Below, in pieces: positions 1 through 8,969 of a stretch of DNA of 64,000 bases (the stretch's first letter is position 1; each line of letters starts with the position of its first letter). The DNA is taken from assembly GCF_937903345.1 (NCBI RefSeq), contig NZ_CALCZQ010000052.1, forward strand, positions 1-64,000, read 5' to 3'. Origin of the DNA: an uncultured Emticicia sp. Its GTDB lineage: Bacteria; Bacteroidota; Bacteroidia; Cytophagales; Spirosomataceae. The translations under genes and the position numbers were made by a program. Under the pieces are notes generated by a model. That model saw nothing but the letters and a program-made list of their open reading frames with translations. It searched no databases and was not told where the DNA came from.

Positions 1-13
1 GAATTTTATTAGT

Positions 14-45
14 AAAAGAGTAACCTCGAAAAGGTTACTCTTTTT
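14..45. terminator. Intrinsic terminator hairpin, probably bidirectional
   Basis: A 13-bp stem (AAAAGAGTAACCT with AGGTTACTCTTTT) closes a 5-base loop and is followed by a T-run on the plus strand; the stem starts with an A-run, so it could work both ways. It probably ends a gene lying left of the window. Confidence 0.75.
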
Positions 46-324
46 GCGTTTAGACCGTTTAATACTCAAAATCCAATGATAAATTTATCTGATAACTAAT
101 ATTTATTCAATTGAAATCAGAATATTAAGGAGTTAAGCATAAGAAAAGTAGTATTTGGTTTTTCTATTTATTTTCATATTAATTACTTTGACTGCTTCGG
201 CAGTCCGATCTGCTCAATTACCTATTTGTTAATTATTATGAAGAATCGTTTCATCAAAAACTTGGTAACATTCTTTTGGTAGTTTCAATTTGAAAATTTT
301 TCGCAAATTGTCAAATTGAAGCTT
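46..324. other. Non-coding stretch with two hairpins
   Basis: No gene is visible. At 190-205 a 6-bp stem GACTGC/GCAGTC closes a C(TTCG)G tetraloop, a very stable RNA fold, with no T-run after it. At 284-320 two 16-base arms (TTCAATTTGAAAATTT and AAATTGTCAAATTGAA) pair with one mismatch; this sits just past the stop of the minus-strand pseudogene and may have been its terminator. Confidence 0.45.
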
Positions 325-925
325 TTAATATAAAGTTTCAAAAATAATTTTTACATATCCTTTTTCATTATTATTGTTATAAAATGGAAGGGCATTCAGT
401 CGGTAGGAGTCTGTATTAATCTCTACGATATTATTATCTGCTCTAATAATTTATAAAAAATATTGTTTCCAAGCATCTTCTTTTATCAAATGTTCACCTT
501 TTGGCTCAATAAATACTTGAAAAGTTAGATTTTTCTCATTTTTTTTGTTTGGCGAAAAGTAAAAAATCGGTTTCATACGCTCTTCCTTGTGAATCATATA
601 TCTTTATTTCTCTTTCTTCAAGAAGAATATATATATATATTCGTATTTCACACCAATTTGTTCGATTTTTCTTGTAGATAGATTGATAAAGTCTTTCTAT
701 TCATTTGTGCCGTAATTTGAATTAATTGCATACCAGTCATATTATTTTAAGTACTCTACATAACCAATGGCTCAAACGTCATTTTTATTTATTTTCAAGG
801 ATTTATCATTAAAAACTTGATTTATTTAGTCTTGACAGGGGGTTGAAATTCCTTCAAATTCAGTAAGTTTACTTTTTAAATGGTTTTCAATGCTTTTGAA
901 TGGCGGATTAACTAATTTCTTAAAA
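325..925 (-). pseudogene. Decayed C-terminus of a type III restriction/DEAD-type helicase
   Basis: No long ORF exists, but the minus strand still reads, across frames and stops, as the C-terminal part of a Res-type helicase/endonuclease. Readable pieces in order are NPPFKSIENHLKSKLTEFEG (about 915-855), KIEQIGVKYEYIY, ETDFLLFAKQK, LTFQVFIEPKGEHLIKEDAW and NALPFYNNNNEKGYVKI, ending at a TAA at 325-327. The FIEPKGEHL..DAWK block is typical of the C-terminal endonuclease-like region of DEAD/DEAH helicases related to type III Res subunits. I count several in-frame stops and several frame changes. The N-terminal helicase domains are absent; the next gene begins where they would be. No Mod methylase is present. 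Family assignment is from recognition, not a search. Confidence 0.7.
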
Positions 926-932
926 TATGTTT

Positions 933-1376
933 TCAAGAAATAGCCACAATTTTATGTGTTTTTTCACGGAAATAGAATGTTTCGGCAGTGGTTTTTCCCA
1001 TAATTAATTGTCCAATAGGGGCCTGAGGTGAAATTGTCATAATTTTTTTAGCTTCTAACTCGATTATACCAGCACCAATTGCTACAAAAAAGTATCCCAT
1101 CGTAGTTTCTACTAATGCCCCAAAAGCAACTTTCGTAAAAAGCGTTTCGGTGTCAATTTTATCCAAAGAGAGGCGTTCTTGGCGTGCTTGTTCGTACATT
1201 CTTCCGTTCATTTCTCGGTCGAGTTGCCCCATTGCACGGGCGGTTTCATACTTATCTCCTGCCGAACTTTTTCCTTCTTCATTTGCTGAGTTTTTGGCTG
1301 CCTCCATTGCTTCGTAAGAAGTTTTCATTCTATTCTCAATCAATTCTTTTACTTTTTCTAATAATTTTTCTTTCAT
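933..1376 (-). CDS. GreA/GreB C-terminal-domain-like protein
   Basis: A 147-residue soluble protein. The first 75 residues are a charged helical region rich in E, K and R, like the coiled-coil of GreA. The C-terminal half has a GreA/B-type beta domain: a hydrophobic stretch (GALVETTMGYFFVAIGAG), then ISPQAPIGQLIMGK (about 114-127), matching the SPxxPLGxALLGK loop of Gre factors. Homologues in Bacteroidota are often mislabelled 3-oxoacyl-ACP synthase. The acidic tip residues of true GreA are not clearly present, so transcript-cleavage activity is unproven; it may act on RNA polymerase in another way. It lies 33 bp downstream of the moeB-like gene on the same strand, so the two may be co-transcribed. 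Confidence 0.65.
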   Translation of the reverse strand: MKEKLLEKVKELIENRMKTSYEAMEAAKNSANEEGKSSAGDKYETARAMGQLDREMNGRMYEQARQERLSLDKIDTETLFTKVAFGALVETTMGYFFVAIGAGIIELEAKKIMTISPQAPIGQLIMGKTTAETFYFREKTHKIVAIS

Positions 1377-1409
1377 GTATTAAAACCTTCAATGAGGATT
1401 TTGGAGAAA

Positions 1410-2477
1410 TCATAAGGTATTATTCACTATTTTATTCAGTCCACCAGTAAGATTTACCAAATTAGTAAAACCAAAGTTTTCCTGTAAAATTTTGATTGCT
1501 TTTTGGCTTCGAACGCCACTTTGGCAATGTATAACCACGGTTTTATCTCGACTGATTTTTGATAAATATTTTTCTAATTCTGATAATGGCATCAATTCAC
1601 CGCCAATGTTTCGAGCTTCGTATTCATGTTTTTCACGTACATCAATTAATTGATAATCGTTTAATTTTTGTAATGCTTCAAATGTAATATCATTCGCCGA
1701 TTTTATTCCACAAAATACTTCATAGTCAATTAGTTGAGTAATTTTAATCGAGTTAGGCATTTTCGGAATATTGATAATTCGGCTTTGCATTGAAAGTGTA
1801 TCAATTACAAATAGTTTACCCGAAAGCGGTTCGCCGATGCTTGTAATTACTTTGATGGCTTCAAGTGCTTGTATCGAGCCAATGATGCCTGGTAAAACTC
1901 CCAAAACACCTGCTTCGGCACAGTTTGGAGCCTGTTCGGTTGGTGGTGGTGTAGGAAATAAATCTCGATATGTGGCAGAATTTCGATGATTAAAAACCGC
2001 AACTTGTCCTTCAAAACGATGAATTGCTCCATAAACAAATGGTTTATTGAGCATTACACAGGCATCATTGACCAAATATCGAGTTGGAAAATTATCCGTT
2101 CCGTCAATCACAATGTCATAATCTTTGATGATTTCTAAAGCATTGTCTGCACTTAATAAAGTTGGATATTGATTGATTTTGACCAATGGGTTTAATGCCC
2201 TTAGGCGATTAGTAGTTTCACTAATTTTTGCCTGCCCAACTGACGATGTTGCATATAAGATTTGTCTTTGAAGATTGGTAATATCAATTTTGTCGTTTTC
2301 AACTATTCCGAGAGTGCCAATGCCCGCTGCAGTTAAATAAAGCAGAATTGGACTTCCCAGTCCGCCACAACCAATTACTAAAATCTTTGCATTTTTTAGT
2401 TTTACTTGTCCATCTATGCCAAATTCTGGCATTAACATTTGCCTATTATATCTTTGGAATTCTTCGGGTAATAGCAT
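1410..2477 (-). CDS. moeB: MoeB/ThiF/HesA-family adenylyltransferase fused to rhodanese
   Basis: A 355-residue E1-like enzyme that should adenylate the C-terminal Gly-Gly of a MoaD or ThiS-type sulfur carrier. Residues 1-250 form the ThiF fold with the nucleotide loop VIGCGGLGSP (34-43), the arginine-rich NLQRQILY segment and APNCAEAGVLG (C186). Residues about 265-355 form a rhodanese domain with active-site loop HCQSGVR (C318), giving the sulfur-transfer step in the same chain. The two CxxC zinc pairs of classical MoeB are missing: the usual CYRC segment reads TYRD. A candidate substrate, MoaD, is encoded at 55541-55783. Role in molybdopterin rather than thiamine synthesis is inferred from two Mo-enzyme genes in the window. 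Confidence 0.85.
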   Translation of the reverse strand: MLLPEEFQRYNRQMLMPEFGIDGQVKLKNAKILVIGCGGLGSPILLYLTAAGIGTLGIVENDKIDITNLQRQILYATSSVGQAKISETTNRLRALNPLVKINQYPTLLSADNALEIIKDYDIVIDGTDNFPTRYLVNDACVMLNKPFVYGAIHRFEGQVAVFNHRNSATYRDLFPTPPPTEQAPNCAEAGVLGVLPGIIGSIQALEAIKVITSIGEPLSGKLFVIDTLSMQSRIINIPKMPNSIKITQLIDYEVFCGIKSANDITFEALQKLNDYQLIDVREKHEYEARNIGGELMPLSELEKYLSKISRDKTVVIHCQSGVRSQKAIKILQENFGFTNLVNLTGGLNKIVNNTL

Positions 2478-2673
2478 ATTGTTACGGGATCAATAAAGTA
2501 GCTATTTCTTAAAATATGTTAAATAATTAGTCCTGCAGCAAGTTAACGAATCATTTTGCTCGTAATTATGTAATTATTACATAGTTTTTTATTAGAAATG
2601 CTAAATTTTAGACTAAAAGTACGTTTATTTGTTATTTATAAAAAAGTTAATTAAAAATAAGTATATCTGAGAA

Positions 2674-3426
2674 ATGAAAAACACATTTATTGCTTTCGCT
2701 ACTATTATTCTATTATCACAAATTTCGTTTGCACAAAGCACCAAAGCACCTGTAACTAAGCCTAAAGCTCAACCTGCAAAACCTGTGACAACCACAAAAA
2801 CAGTAGTGGTAGCTACGTCTTCATTAGAGACTATGAAAAATGGTATTGATTCTATTAGCTATGCTATTGGAATAAATATCGCAGGTAATTTAAAACAACA
2901 AAATTTGAAAGTTAATTCAGCGATAATGGCAAAAGCTATTGACCAAGTTTTAAACGAACAAACACCATTGATGGATGCCAATGTAGCTAATGCCTACATT
3001 CAAGGGTATTTTCAGAATGAATCGATGAAAAAAGGTGCAGTAAATAAAGCAATAGGTGATAAATATTTAGCTGAAAATAAAACGAAAACAGGTGTTGTTA
3101 CTTTGCCGAGCGGTTTGCAATACTCAGTTATTAAAGAGGGTAATGGTGTAAAACCAGCCTCTACCGATAAAGTGAAAGTACATTATCATGGGACATTGAT
3201 AGATGGGAGTGTTTTTGATAGTTCTGTAGATCGAGGGCAGCCTGCCGAATTTGGCGTAACACAAGTGATTCAAGGTTGGGTAGAAGCCTTGCAATTAATG
3301 CCCGTTGGTTCGAAATGGAAATTATTTATTCCTTCAAATTTAGCTTATGGCCCACAAGGCCCACCTAGTATCGGCCCAAATCAAGTTTTGATTTTTGAGG
3401 TTGAATTGCTCGATATTGTTAATTAA
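2674..3426 (+). CDS. FKBP-type peptidyl-prolyl cis-trans isomerase, exported
   Basis: A 250-residue protein with a signal peptide (cleavage near residue 20, ISFAQ), a Pro/Lys/Thr-rich linker (22-50), an FkpA/Mip-like helical dimerisation segment (about 52-135, ISYAIGINIAGNLKQQ) and a C-terminal FKBP domain (about 145-250). The FKBP core shows VHYHGTLIDGSVFDSS, VIQGWVEALQLMPVG and IPSNLAYG, which carry the substrate-pocket residues. It should catalyse prolyl isomerisation and assist folding in the periplasm. The next gene, 67 bp downstream, is a periplasmic tail-specific protease, so the pair fits envelope protein quality control. Confidence 0.92.
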   Translation: MKNTFIAFATIILLSQISFAQSTKAPVTKPKAQPAKPVTTTKTVVVATSSLETMKNGIDSISYAIGINIAGNLKQQNLKVNSAIMAKAIDQVLNEQTPLMDANVANAYIQGYFQNESMKKGAVNKAIGDKYLAENKTKTGVVTLPSGLQYSVIKEGNGVKPASTDKVKVHYHGTLIDGSVFDSSVDRGQPAEFGVTQVIQGWVEALQLMPVGSKWKLFIPSNLAYGPQGPPSIGPNQVLIFEVELLDIVN

Positions 3427-3442
3427 ATTAAAAAATTAAAAT

Positions 3443-3482
3443 CCCCTATAGGGACGGTCGGCCGCTGCCGTTGGGGTGGTCA
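3443..3482. repeat. Short GC-rich palindromic insert before the protease gene
   Basis: This 40-base stretch is far richer in G and C than its surroundings and holds the perfect palindrome CCCTATAGGG (3444-3453) and GTCGGCCGCTGCCG. It reads like a REP-type intergenic element. It supplies a GTG and an ATG in frame with the protease but probably is not coding. Confidence 0.35.
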
Positions 3483-3493
3483 TGCTACAAATT

Positions 3494-5563
3494 ATGAAAA
3501 GAATCATCGTTCTAATAACCTTAAATGGTCTTTTTGGTTGCTTTGAAAACAAAGCTCAGAATCAGACTGCGGCGTCGCCAAAGTATGGCTACAATGATTT
3601 GAAACCTACTCGCACGCAAGAGCAGGTACAGCAGTTCGCTACCCAGTTTTTGAGTTATCATCACTACCAAAAATTTAAGCTTGACGATGATTTTTCGACA
3701 AAAGTGTGGGATAATTTCTTGAAAGATGTAGATGGTGGACATTCATATTTTATTGAAAGCGATATCAAGTCTTTTGAAAAATACCGTGACGGAATAGATG
3801 AAGATTTATTGGAAGGAGATTTAACAGCTCCATTCGAGGTTTTCAACCTTTACCGCAAACGTTACAAAGAACGTCACGAATTTATCATGGCTTTACTCAA
3901 TAAGCCATTTAATTTCACCGCAAATGAAAGCTACGAAACCGACCGTGAGAAAACTCCTTGGGCAAAATCTACGACTGAGTTGGACGATGTTTGGCGTAAA
4001 ATTGTTAAAAGTCAAGTACTTGATTTGAAGCTAAGCGGAAGTAAAGACAGTGCAACGATAGCAACCCTGAAAGACCGCTACAAGCGTTGGGAAACTCGCA
4101 TCGCCAAATGGAGACCCGATGATGTTTTTCAATCGTTTATGAATGCTTTTTCTGAAACAATAGACCCACATACAAATTACATGATTCCAAGTACAGCGGC
4201 TCAATTTAATATCGAAATGAGTCAGTCGGTAGAAGGAATTGGTGCTTCGTTAAGAAACGAAGGTGATTATGTTATGATTGCCGAAATTATTCCTGGTGGA
4301 CCATTATTTAAAAGTGGAAAAGCAACAAAGAATGATAGAATTGTGGCCGTAGCTCAAGGTGAAAACGGTACTTGGCAAGATATTGTGGGTTGGCTAACGG
4401 ATGATGCCGTAAAGCTAATCAGAGGTACGAAAGGAACAGTTGTGCGTATAAGACTACTACCGGGTGATGCACCTGCTGGTTCGCCAACGAAGGAACTACG
4501 TTTAGTGCGGGAAAAAGTGAAACTGGAGGAAGCAGTAGCCAAAGGCATAATTGTTCCAATCAAAAAAGACGGTAAAGACTATAAACTGGGCGTAATTGAT
4601 ATTCCGATGTTTTACCGTGACTTTGAAGATGCCCGTAAAGGTGGAGATTTCCAAAGTACAACTAAAGATGTAAAACGTTTTTTAAATGAATTTAAAGCAA
4701 AAGGCGTTGATGGCGTTGTAATTGACCTTCGCAATAATGGTGGCGGCTCATTGACTGAAGCAATAAATCTTACAGGTTTATTTATTACAAAAGGCCCAGT
4801 AGTACAACGCCGTGACAATAATGGTGGTATCGATGTAGAAAGCGATACTGACGCTGAGATAGTTTACAGTGGTTCGTTGGTTATTCTTCAAAATCGGTTT
4901 AGTGCGTCGGCATCTGAGATTTTTGCAGGAGCTATTCAAGATTATAAACGTGGGGTGATCGTTGGAGAGCAATCTTTCGGAAAAGGAACCGTCCAGCAAT
5001 TAGTCGATTTAGACCAGTTTTTGCTTGCACCCCGTACCGCTTCAACCGACAAAAAACCTAACGTAGGTTTCGATCAAAAAGAAAGATATGGTCAATTGAA
5101 ACTCACAACCGAAAAGTTTTATCGTATCACAGGTAACAGTACTCAACGCAAAGGCGTGGTTGCTGACATTGACCTTCCGACGCCCTTTGACCCAGAAGAA
5201 ATGGGAGAAAGTTCGCAACCAAGTGCTTTACCTTATGACCAAGTCAAGACTTCCGATTACGAAAAAACAACAGTTATTAATGAGAAAGTTCTTGCCAAAT
5301 TACAAGAAAATTACCAAGCTCGTTTGAAATCAGATATAGAGTTAAAAAAATTAACCGATGATTTGGCAGAATATCGTAAGATAAAAGATATCACAGTTAT
5401 TTCTCTGAATGAGGCTAAACGCAAGCAAGAGCGTGACGAAAACGAAAAACGCCGAAAAGCAGTGAATAAATTAAGTTCAGGCGATAAAGATGAAAAAGAA
5501 AAAGACATCATATTGACCGAAAGCGAGCGTATATTATGCGATCTGATTTCAATACAAAAATAA
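3494..5563 (+). CDS. prc: Carboxy-terminal processing (tail-specific) protease, S41A family
   Basis: An envelope serine protease that degrades or trims proteins from their C-terminus. I place the start at the ATG at 3494, which gives a clean signal sequence with a possible lipobox LFGC (Cys15); the open frame goes back to 3476 through a GC-rich insert. In order it has an N-terminal helical domain, a PDZ domain (about 235-325, SVEGIGASLRNEGDYV, IIPGGPLFKSG), the S41 catalytic domain with VIDLRNNGGGSL, nucleophile Ser in NRFSASASEIFAG and general-base Lys in FGKGTVQQ, 25 residues apart as in E. coli Prc, then a DUF3340-type lysine/glutamate-rich C-terminus. About 689 residues, normal for the family. 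A terminator follows at 5594. Confidence 0.93.
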   Translation: MKRIIVLITLNGLFGCFENKAQNQTAASPKYGYNDLKPTRTQEQVQQFATQFLSYHHYQKFKLDDDFSTKVWDNFLKDVDGGHSYFIESDIKSFEKYRDGIDEDLLEGDLTAPFEVFNLYRKRYKERHEFIMALLNKPFNFTANESYETDREKTPWAKSTTELDDVWRKIVKSQVLDLKLSGSKDSATIATLKDRYKRWETRIAKWRPDDVFQSFMNAFSETIDPHTNYMIPSTAAQFNIEMSQSVEGIGASLRNEGDYVMIAEIIPGGPLFKSGKATKNDRIVAVAQGENGTWQDIVGWLTDDAVKLIRGTKGTVVRIRLLPGDAPAGSPTKELRLVREKVKLEEAVAKGIIVPIKKDGKDYKLGVIDIPMFYRDFEDARKGGDFQSTTKDVKRFLNEFKAKGVDGVVIDLRNNGGGSLTEAINLTGLFITKGPVVQRRDNNGGIDVESDTDAEIVYSGSLVILQNRFSASASEIFAGAIQDYKRGVIVGEQSFGKGTVQQLVDLDQFLLAPRTASTDKKPNVGFDQKERYGQLKLTTEKFYRITGNSTQRKGVVADIDLPTPFDPEEMGESSQPSALPYDQVKTSDYEKTTVINEKVLAKLQENYQARLKSDIELKKLTDDLAEYRKIKDITVISLNEAKRKQERDENEKRRKAVNKLSSGDKDEKEKDIILTESERILCDLISIQK

Positions 5564-5593
5564 TTAGTAGTTATTTGATTTCATATCCAAAGA

Positions 5594-5636
5594 AGCTCCA
5601 GTCGAGATAATCAACTGGAGCTTTCTTATTTTTTTA
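5594..5636 (+). terminator. Terminator of the prc-like gene
   Basis: Perfect 9-bp stem AGCTCCAGT/ACTGGAGCT with an 11-base loop, followed by TTCTTATTTTTTT. Confidence 0.85.
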
Positions 5637-5644
5637 AAGTTAAA

Positions 5645-5676
5645 TTGTAATCTTTTATACGTATTTCATAACTTTG
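5645..5676 (+). promoter_or_regulatory. Bacteroidota-type promoter, TTG-N21-TAACTTTG
   Basis: TTG at 5645-5647 and TAACTTTG at 5669-5676 match the -33 and -7 elements (TAnnTTTG) of the primary sigma factor of this phylum. The start codon of the GH13-like gene lies 23 bases further on. Confidence 0.65.
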
Positions 5677-5699
5677 TGTGCAACCTATGATGAAATCCG

Positions 5700-7724
5700 A
5701 TGACAACTGATACTTATACACAAACGTCGATGTTTGACTTGTGGCGTCAGAATCATAATTTATTCAAAGATAAATATACCTCGCACCAGACGTCGTACAT
5801 CGAGAACCTATTGCCCGAAATTGCCGTTCAGCTAAATGTTTATGATGTTTTAAATATTCTTCAACGTCGATTAGGTAACGATATTATCCAAAAAGCTTTG
5901 GATTCAAGTCAGGGCGACCTTGGCAAGTGCATTGAAAGTCCAGCAAGCTATCATCAAGATAGCCAATGGCTGAAAAAGTCGAATATGGTGGGCATAAATG
6001 TTCGTACCATCGGAAATTTGTTCAATGTCGTCAAATATGCCCTTACTATTCCAAAATCACAAGACTCTCTCCATTTATTACCATTCTGGGAACCTGGTGT
6101 AGTTGGTAGTCTTTATGGAATGACCAGTTTTAATATTAATACTGAGTTTTATAGTCATGAATTGGCTACGGCAATTCCAACGCTCAATTCGGTAGAAAAA
6201 CAATTGAAATTTGTGGTTAATGTACTACATGCTATGGGCAAAAGTGTAGGCATGGACGTAATTCCACATACCGATCGTTTTTCAGAAATGGTGATTGCTT
6301 ATCCTCGTTTTTTTGAATGGGTTCGTCGTGTTGGGGGAAGAATCACGAATAATTCGGAAACGATTTATCGAGAAGTAGAAGAAATTATTTGGCATTATTT
6401 AGTTCGTAATGGAACTGCCAACGGAACACCCATTTCATACTCAAAAAACACTTTGTTTTCGCCAGAAATCCCAATTCTTCGTGATGAACAACGTCTTGAA
6501 ATTATTTTTGGTCATAAAAATGATACACAAGGCCGACTTCGCCGCCGAATTGAGTTAATGCATGAATTGATTTATCAAGGGTATGAAACGCTTCCTATGA
6601 CGATGGCACCACCGTATCGTGGCCTCCATATCAATCCCGAAGAATTTGTGATTGATGAAAACGGAAACCGTTGGTACACTTACGAATTTGATAATCCACA
6701 GGCCATGTCGAGGGTTTTTGGTCCATTAGCACGTTATAAGTTTTTTCACTCAAAAGATGATAATGTCAATTGGGAATTAGATTTTGAAAACCCCAATAAA
6801 TACGTCTGGGAGTATTTCTGCCAAAAAGTTTATGAATGTCAGCAAACCTATAATTTAGATTTCATGCGGGGCGATATGGCTCATATACAACCGCGACCAG
6901 CCGGTGTGCCATCCAAACCCAACGAATTTTATGACCCATTAATGGCTGTAAAGCATTATGTGCAAAAACAAGGAGTAAAACATTTTGCTTTCTTTGCCGA
7001 AACATTCTTAGTCGAAGCAAATTTTATGGGTTTTGGCGATGAAAATGACCATCTAGATGCAATTGATGCAGATTCTACGCTCGGAGATTTACAGTCTTCA
7101 GTGGTTGGTTCTCCCGAATTTATGCAGAAATTCGTGAAGTATAATCAATTGCTACGTACCAGAAATTTCGCACCAAATTTTACGGTCATAACAGCCGATA
7201 AAGATGACCCGCGATTTGATGAGTTTTATCGCACTGCTAATTATCTGCGTTTATTTGTTTCATTGTTTTTGACTGATATGCCTAGCTATGTTGGTTTAGG
7301 TTTTGAAACCCGAAATATGCACATCGAAAGAGGCAAAAACGAAGAATATACCAAACTTTATGTTTTTGCGATACGAGATGATAAGGACCGAGATAAAGTG
7401 ACACATGGGCCATTTATTTGGGGTAAAAATCATCACCAGTTTCATTTGTTTCAGCAAATACACCAACTGGCCGAAAATATTTGGGAGGAAATTAAAGGTT
7501 GTTCTGTAAAATGGCTTTTAGAACCAACCCAGGATCAAAAATTGATGGTTTGGACGTTGAAAGATAATCCAAAATACATATTTGCTGTAAATTTAGATCC
7601 ACAAAATGGGATTGACGAAAATCTTCTGCAAGAAAAGACCTTCAATCATCCACTAAACCAAATCTTTACGACTGGGCATTATAGTCAGCAACATGAGTGT
7701 AGGATTTATCGATTGGAAGATTGA
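5700..7724 (+). CDS. GH13-like (alpha-amylase superfamily) protein
   Basis: A 674-residue protein without signal peptide. I recognise the four conserved regions of the alpha-amylase TIM barrel: region I GMDVIPHTDRF (184-194), region II LDFMRGDMAH (386-395, nucleophile candidate D392), region III FAFFAETFL (429-437, acid/base candidate E434) and region IV VITADKDDPRF (495-505, transition-state Asp). A C-terminal beta-sandwich-like segment (about 560-674) follows. The motifs diverge from standard amylases, so substrate is unknown; cytoplasmic alpha-glucan or trehalose-type chemistry is possible. It has its own promoter and is followed 71 bp later by a DUF72 gene on the same strand. It could also be a catalytically altered relative. 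Confidence 0.6.
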   Translation: MTTDTYTQTSMFDLWRQNHNLFKDKYTSHQTSYIENLLPEIAVQLNVYDVLNILQRRLGNDIIQKALDSSQGDLGKCIESPASYHQDSQWLKKSNMVGINVRTIGNLFNVVKYALTIPKSQDSLHLLPFWEPGVVGSLYGMTSFNINTEFYSHELATAIPTLNSVEKQLKFVVNVLHAMGKSVGMDVIPHTDRFSEMVIAYPRFFEWVRRVGGRITNNSETIYREVEEIIWHYLVRNGTANGTPISYSKNTLFSPEIPILRDEQRLEIIFGHKNDTQGRLRRRIELMHELIYQGYETLPMTMAPPYRGLHINPEEFVIDENGNRWYTYEFDNPQAMSRVFGPLARYKFFHSKDDNVNWELDFENPNKYVWEYFCQKVYECQQTYNLDFMRGDMAHIQPRPAGVPSKPNEFYDPLMAVKHYVQKQGVKHFAFFAETFLVEANFMGFGDENDHLDAIDADSTLGDLQSSVVGSPEFMQKFVKYNQLLRTRNFAPNFTVITADKDDPRFDEFYRTANYLRLFVSLFLTDMPSYVGLGFETRNMHIERGKNEEYTKLYVFAIRDDKDRDKVTHGPFIWGKNHHQFHLFQQIHQLAENIWEEIKGCSVKWLLEPTQDQKLMVWTLKDNPKYIFAVNLDPQNGIDENLLQEKTFNHPLNQIFTTGHYSQQHECRIYRLED

Positions 7725-7795
7725 TAGAATATTTATAATTCAAAGCGAAGTCTTAGACCTAAAAAAAGGTCTGAAACTTTAATTATGCAAAAACT

Positions 7796-8707
7796 ATGGA
7801 TTTTGGAAAACTTAAAGATATTTCTGATGTTGATTTTAAGCTTCCACCAGATAATCCGTTAACTACTCAAACCCTTGCGACTGTATATCCGAAAGTTTCT
7901 CTGCCCGATCTATACTTTGGCCCACCGATTTGGGCAAATAAAAGCTGGGCAGGTAAGATTTATCCTTCAAATGCCAGAGACGCGGACTTTCTTTATCATT
8001 ATACTCGTCAGTTTAATACTATTGAATTAAATGTTACGCATTACCAAATTCCGACCAAAGAAACAATTGCACGTTGGAAAGAATCAGCCACTGAAGGTTT
8101 TAAATTTTGCCCGAAATTCCCGCAAGTAATTAGTCATGACCATCAATTGATTGGATGCGAATTTCTTACAGAACAATTCTGCCAAGCAGTTTTGGGCTTG
8201 GAAGAAAATTTAGGAATGACTTTTTTGCAACTTTCACCAATGTTCGACCCACGCAGGTTAAAAAGTTTAGAAAATTACCTAAAATCATTGCCGCCAAATT
8301 TCCCCGTTTCGGTTGAGTTTCGTCATTCTGATTGGTTTAAAGATGCAAAAATTTGGGCAGATAGCTGTGCAATGCTTACCGAAATGAAAGTTGGAACTGT
8401 AATTTCGGATGTAGCTGGCCGACGAGATGTACTTCATGCAACACTCACTACACCAAATCTTATGCTTCGTTTTGTAGGAAATGAACTTCACCCAACAGAT
8501 TATACTCGTATAAACGCGTGGTCTGAGCGTATAAAAACTTGGCTCAACCTTGGATTAAAAAGTGCTTATATTTTTGTGCATTGTGGAGATAATAATTTCG
8601 CTCCCGAACTCACAAAATATTGGATAAATAAGGTTAATGCGAAGGTAGCTCTAAATCTGCAAGAACCTAAAATAATTCCTCAGGTTGTGCAGGGTAGATT
8701 GTTCTAA
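7796..8707 (+). CDS. DUF72 (YecE-like) protein
   Basis: A 303-residue cytoplasmic protein of the DUF72 family, which folds as a TIM barrel. Visible family marks are the N-terminal FGPPIWANKSWAGKIYPSNA, FNTIELNVTHYQIP with the conserved N/Y-rich strand, GFKFCPKFPQVISHDH, FLQLSPMF, VSVEFRHSDWF and the C-terminal AYIFVHCGDNNFAPE. The biochemical role of DUF72 is not established; the conserved acidic and aromatic residues suggest a hydrolase or a metal-binding role. The first 35 residues are an extra N-terminal extension. It follows the GH13-like gene and ends before a terminator at 8811-8847. Confidence 0.88.
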   Translation: MDFGKLKDISDVDFKLPPDNPLTTQTLATVYPKVSLPDLYFGPPIWANKSWAGKIYPSNARDADFLYHYTRQFNTIELNVTHYQIPTKETIARWKESATEGFKFCPKFPQVISHDHQLIGCEFLTEQFCQAVLGLEENLGMTFLQLSPMFDPRRLKSLENYLKSLPPNFPVSVEFRHSDWFKDAKIWADSCAMLTEMKVGTVISDVAGRRDVLHATLTTPNLMLRFVGNELHPTDYTRINAWSERIKTWLNLGLKSAYIFVHCGDNNFAPELTKYWINKVNAKVALNLQEPKIIPQVVQGRLF

Positions 8708-8810
8708 AAAAAATTGCATTTTATTATTTAAGTCTATAAATTGCATATTAATTAGATACAAAATCCATTTAACGACAAAGATTTTTTTTCCTGACAAATT
8801 TAGCGAACAA

Positions 8811-8847
8811 AAAATAAGCCCGACGTTTCGTTGGGTTTTATTTTTTT
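8811..8847 (+). terminator. Terminator downstream of the DUF72 gene
   Basis: Stem AAAATAAGCCCGAC with GTTGGGTTTTATTTT (some G-T pairs) around a short TTTC-type loop, ending in a T-run. Confidence 0.7.
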
Positions 8848-8969
8848 ACCACGATTTTAAAAGATGCTAAAATTCAAGTTTGAAAAGCAATCTATTAATT
8901 TAATAGATTATTTATAAAATATATTTAGTATCAATAAAAAAGGTCAAAAATCCCAAAACAAAAAAGAGA

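Noticed and set aside
630..642. TATATATATATA run
   Set aside because: A short AT microsatellite inside the decayed helicase gene; likely slippage in unconstrained DNA, no sign of function.
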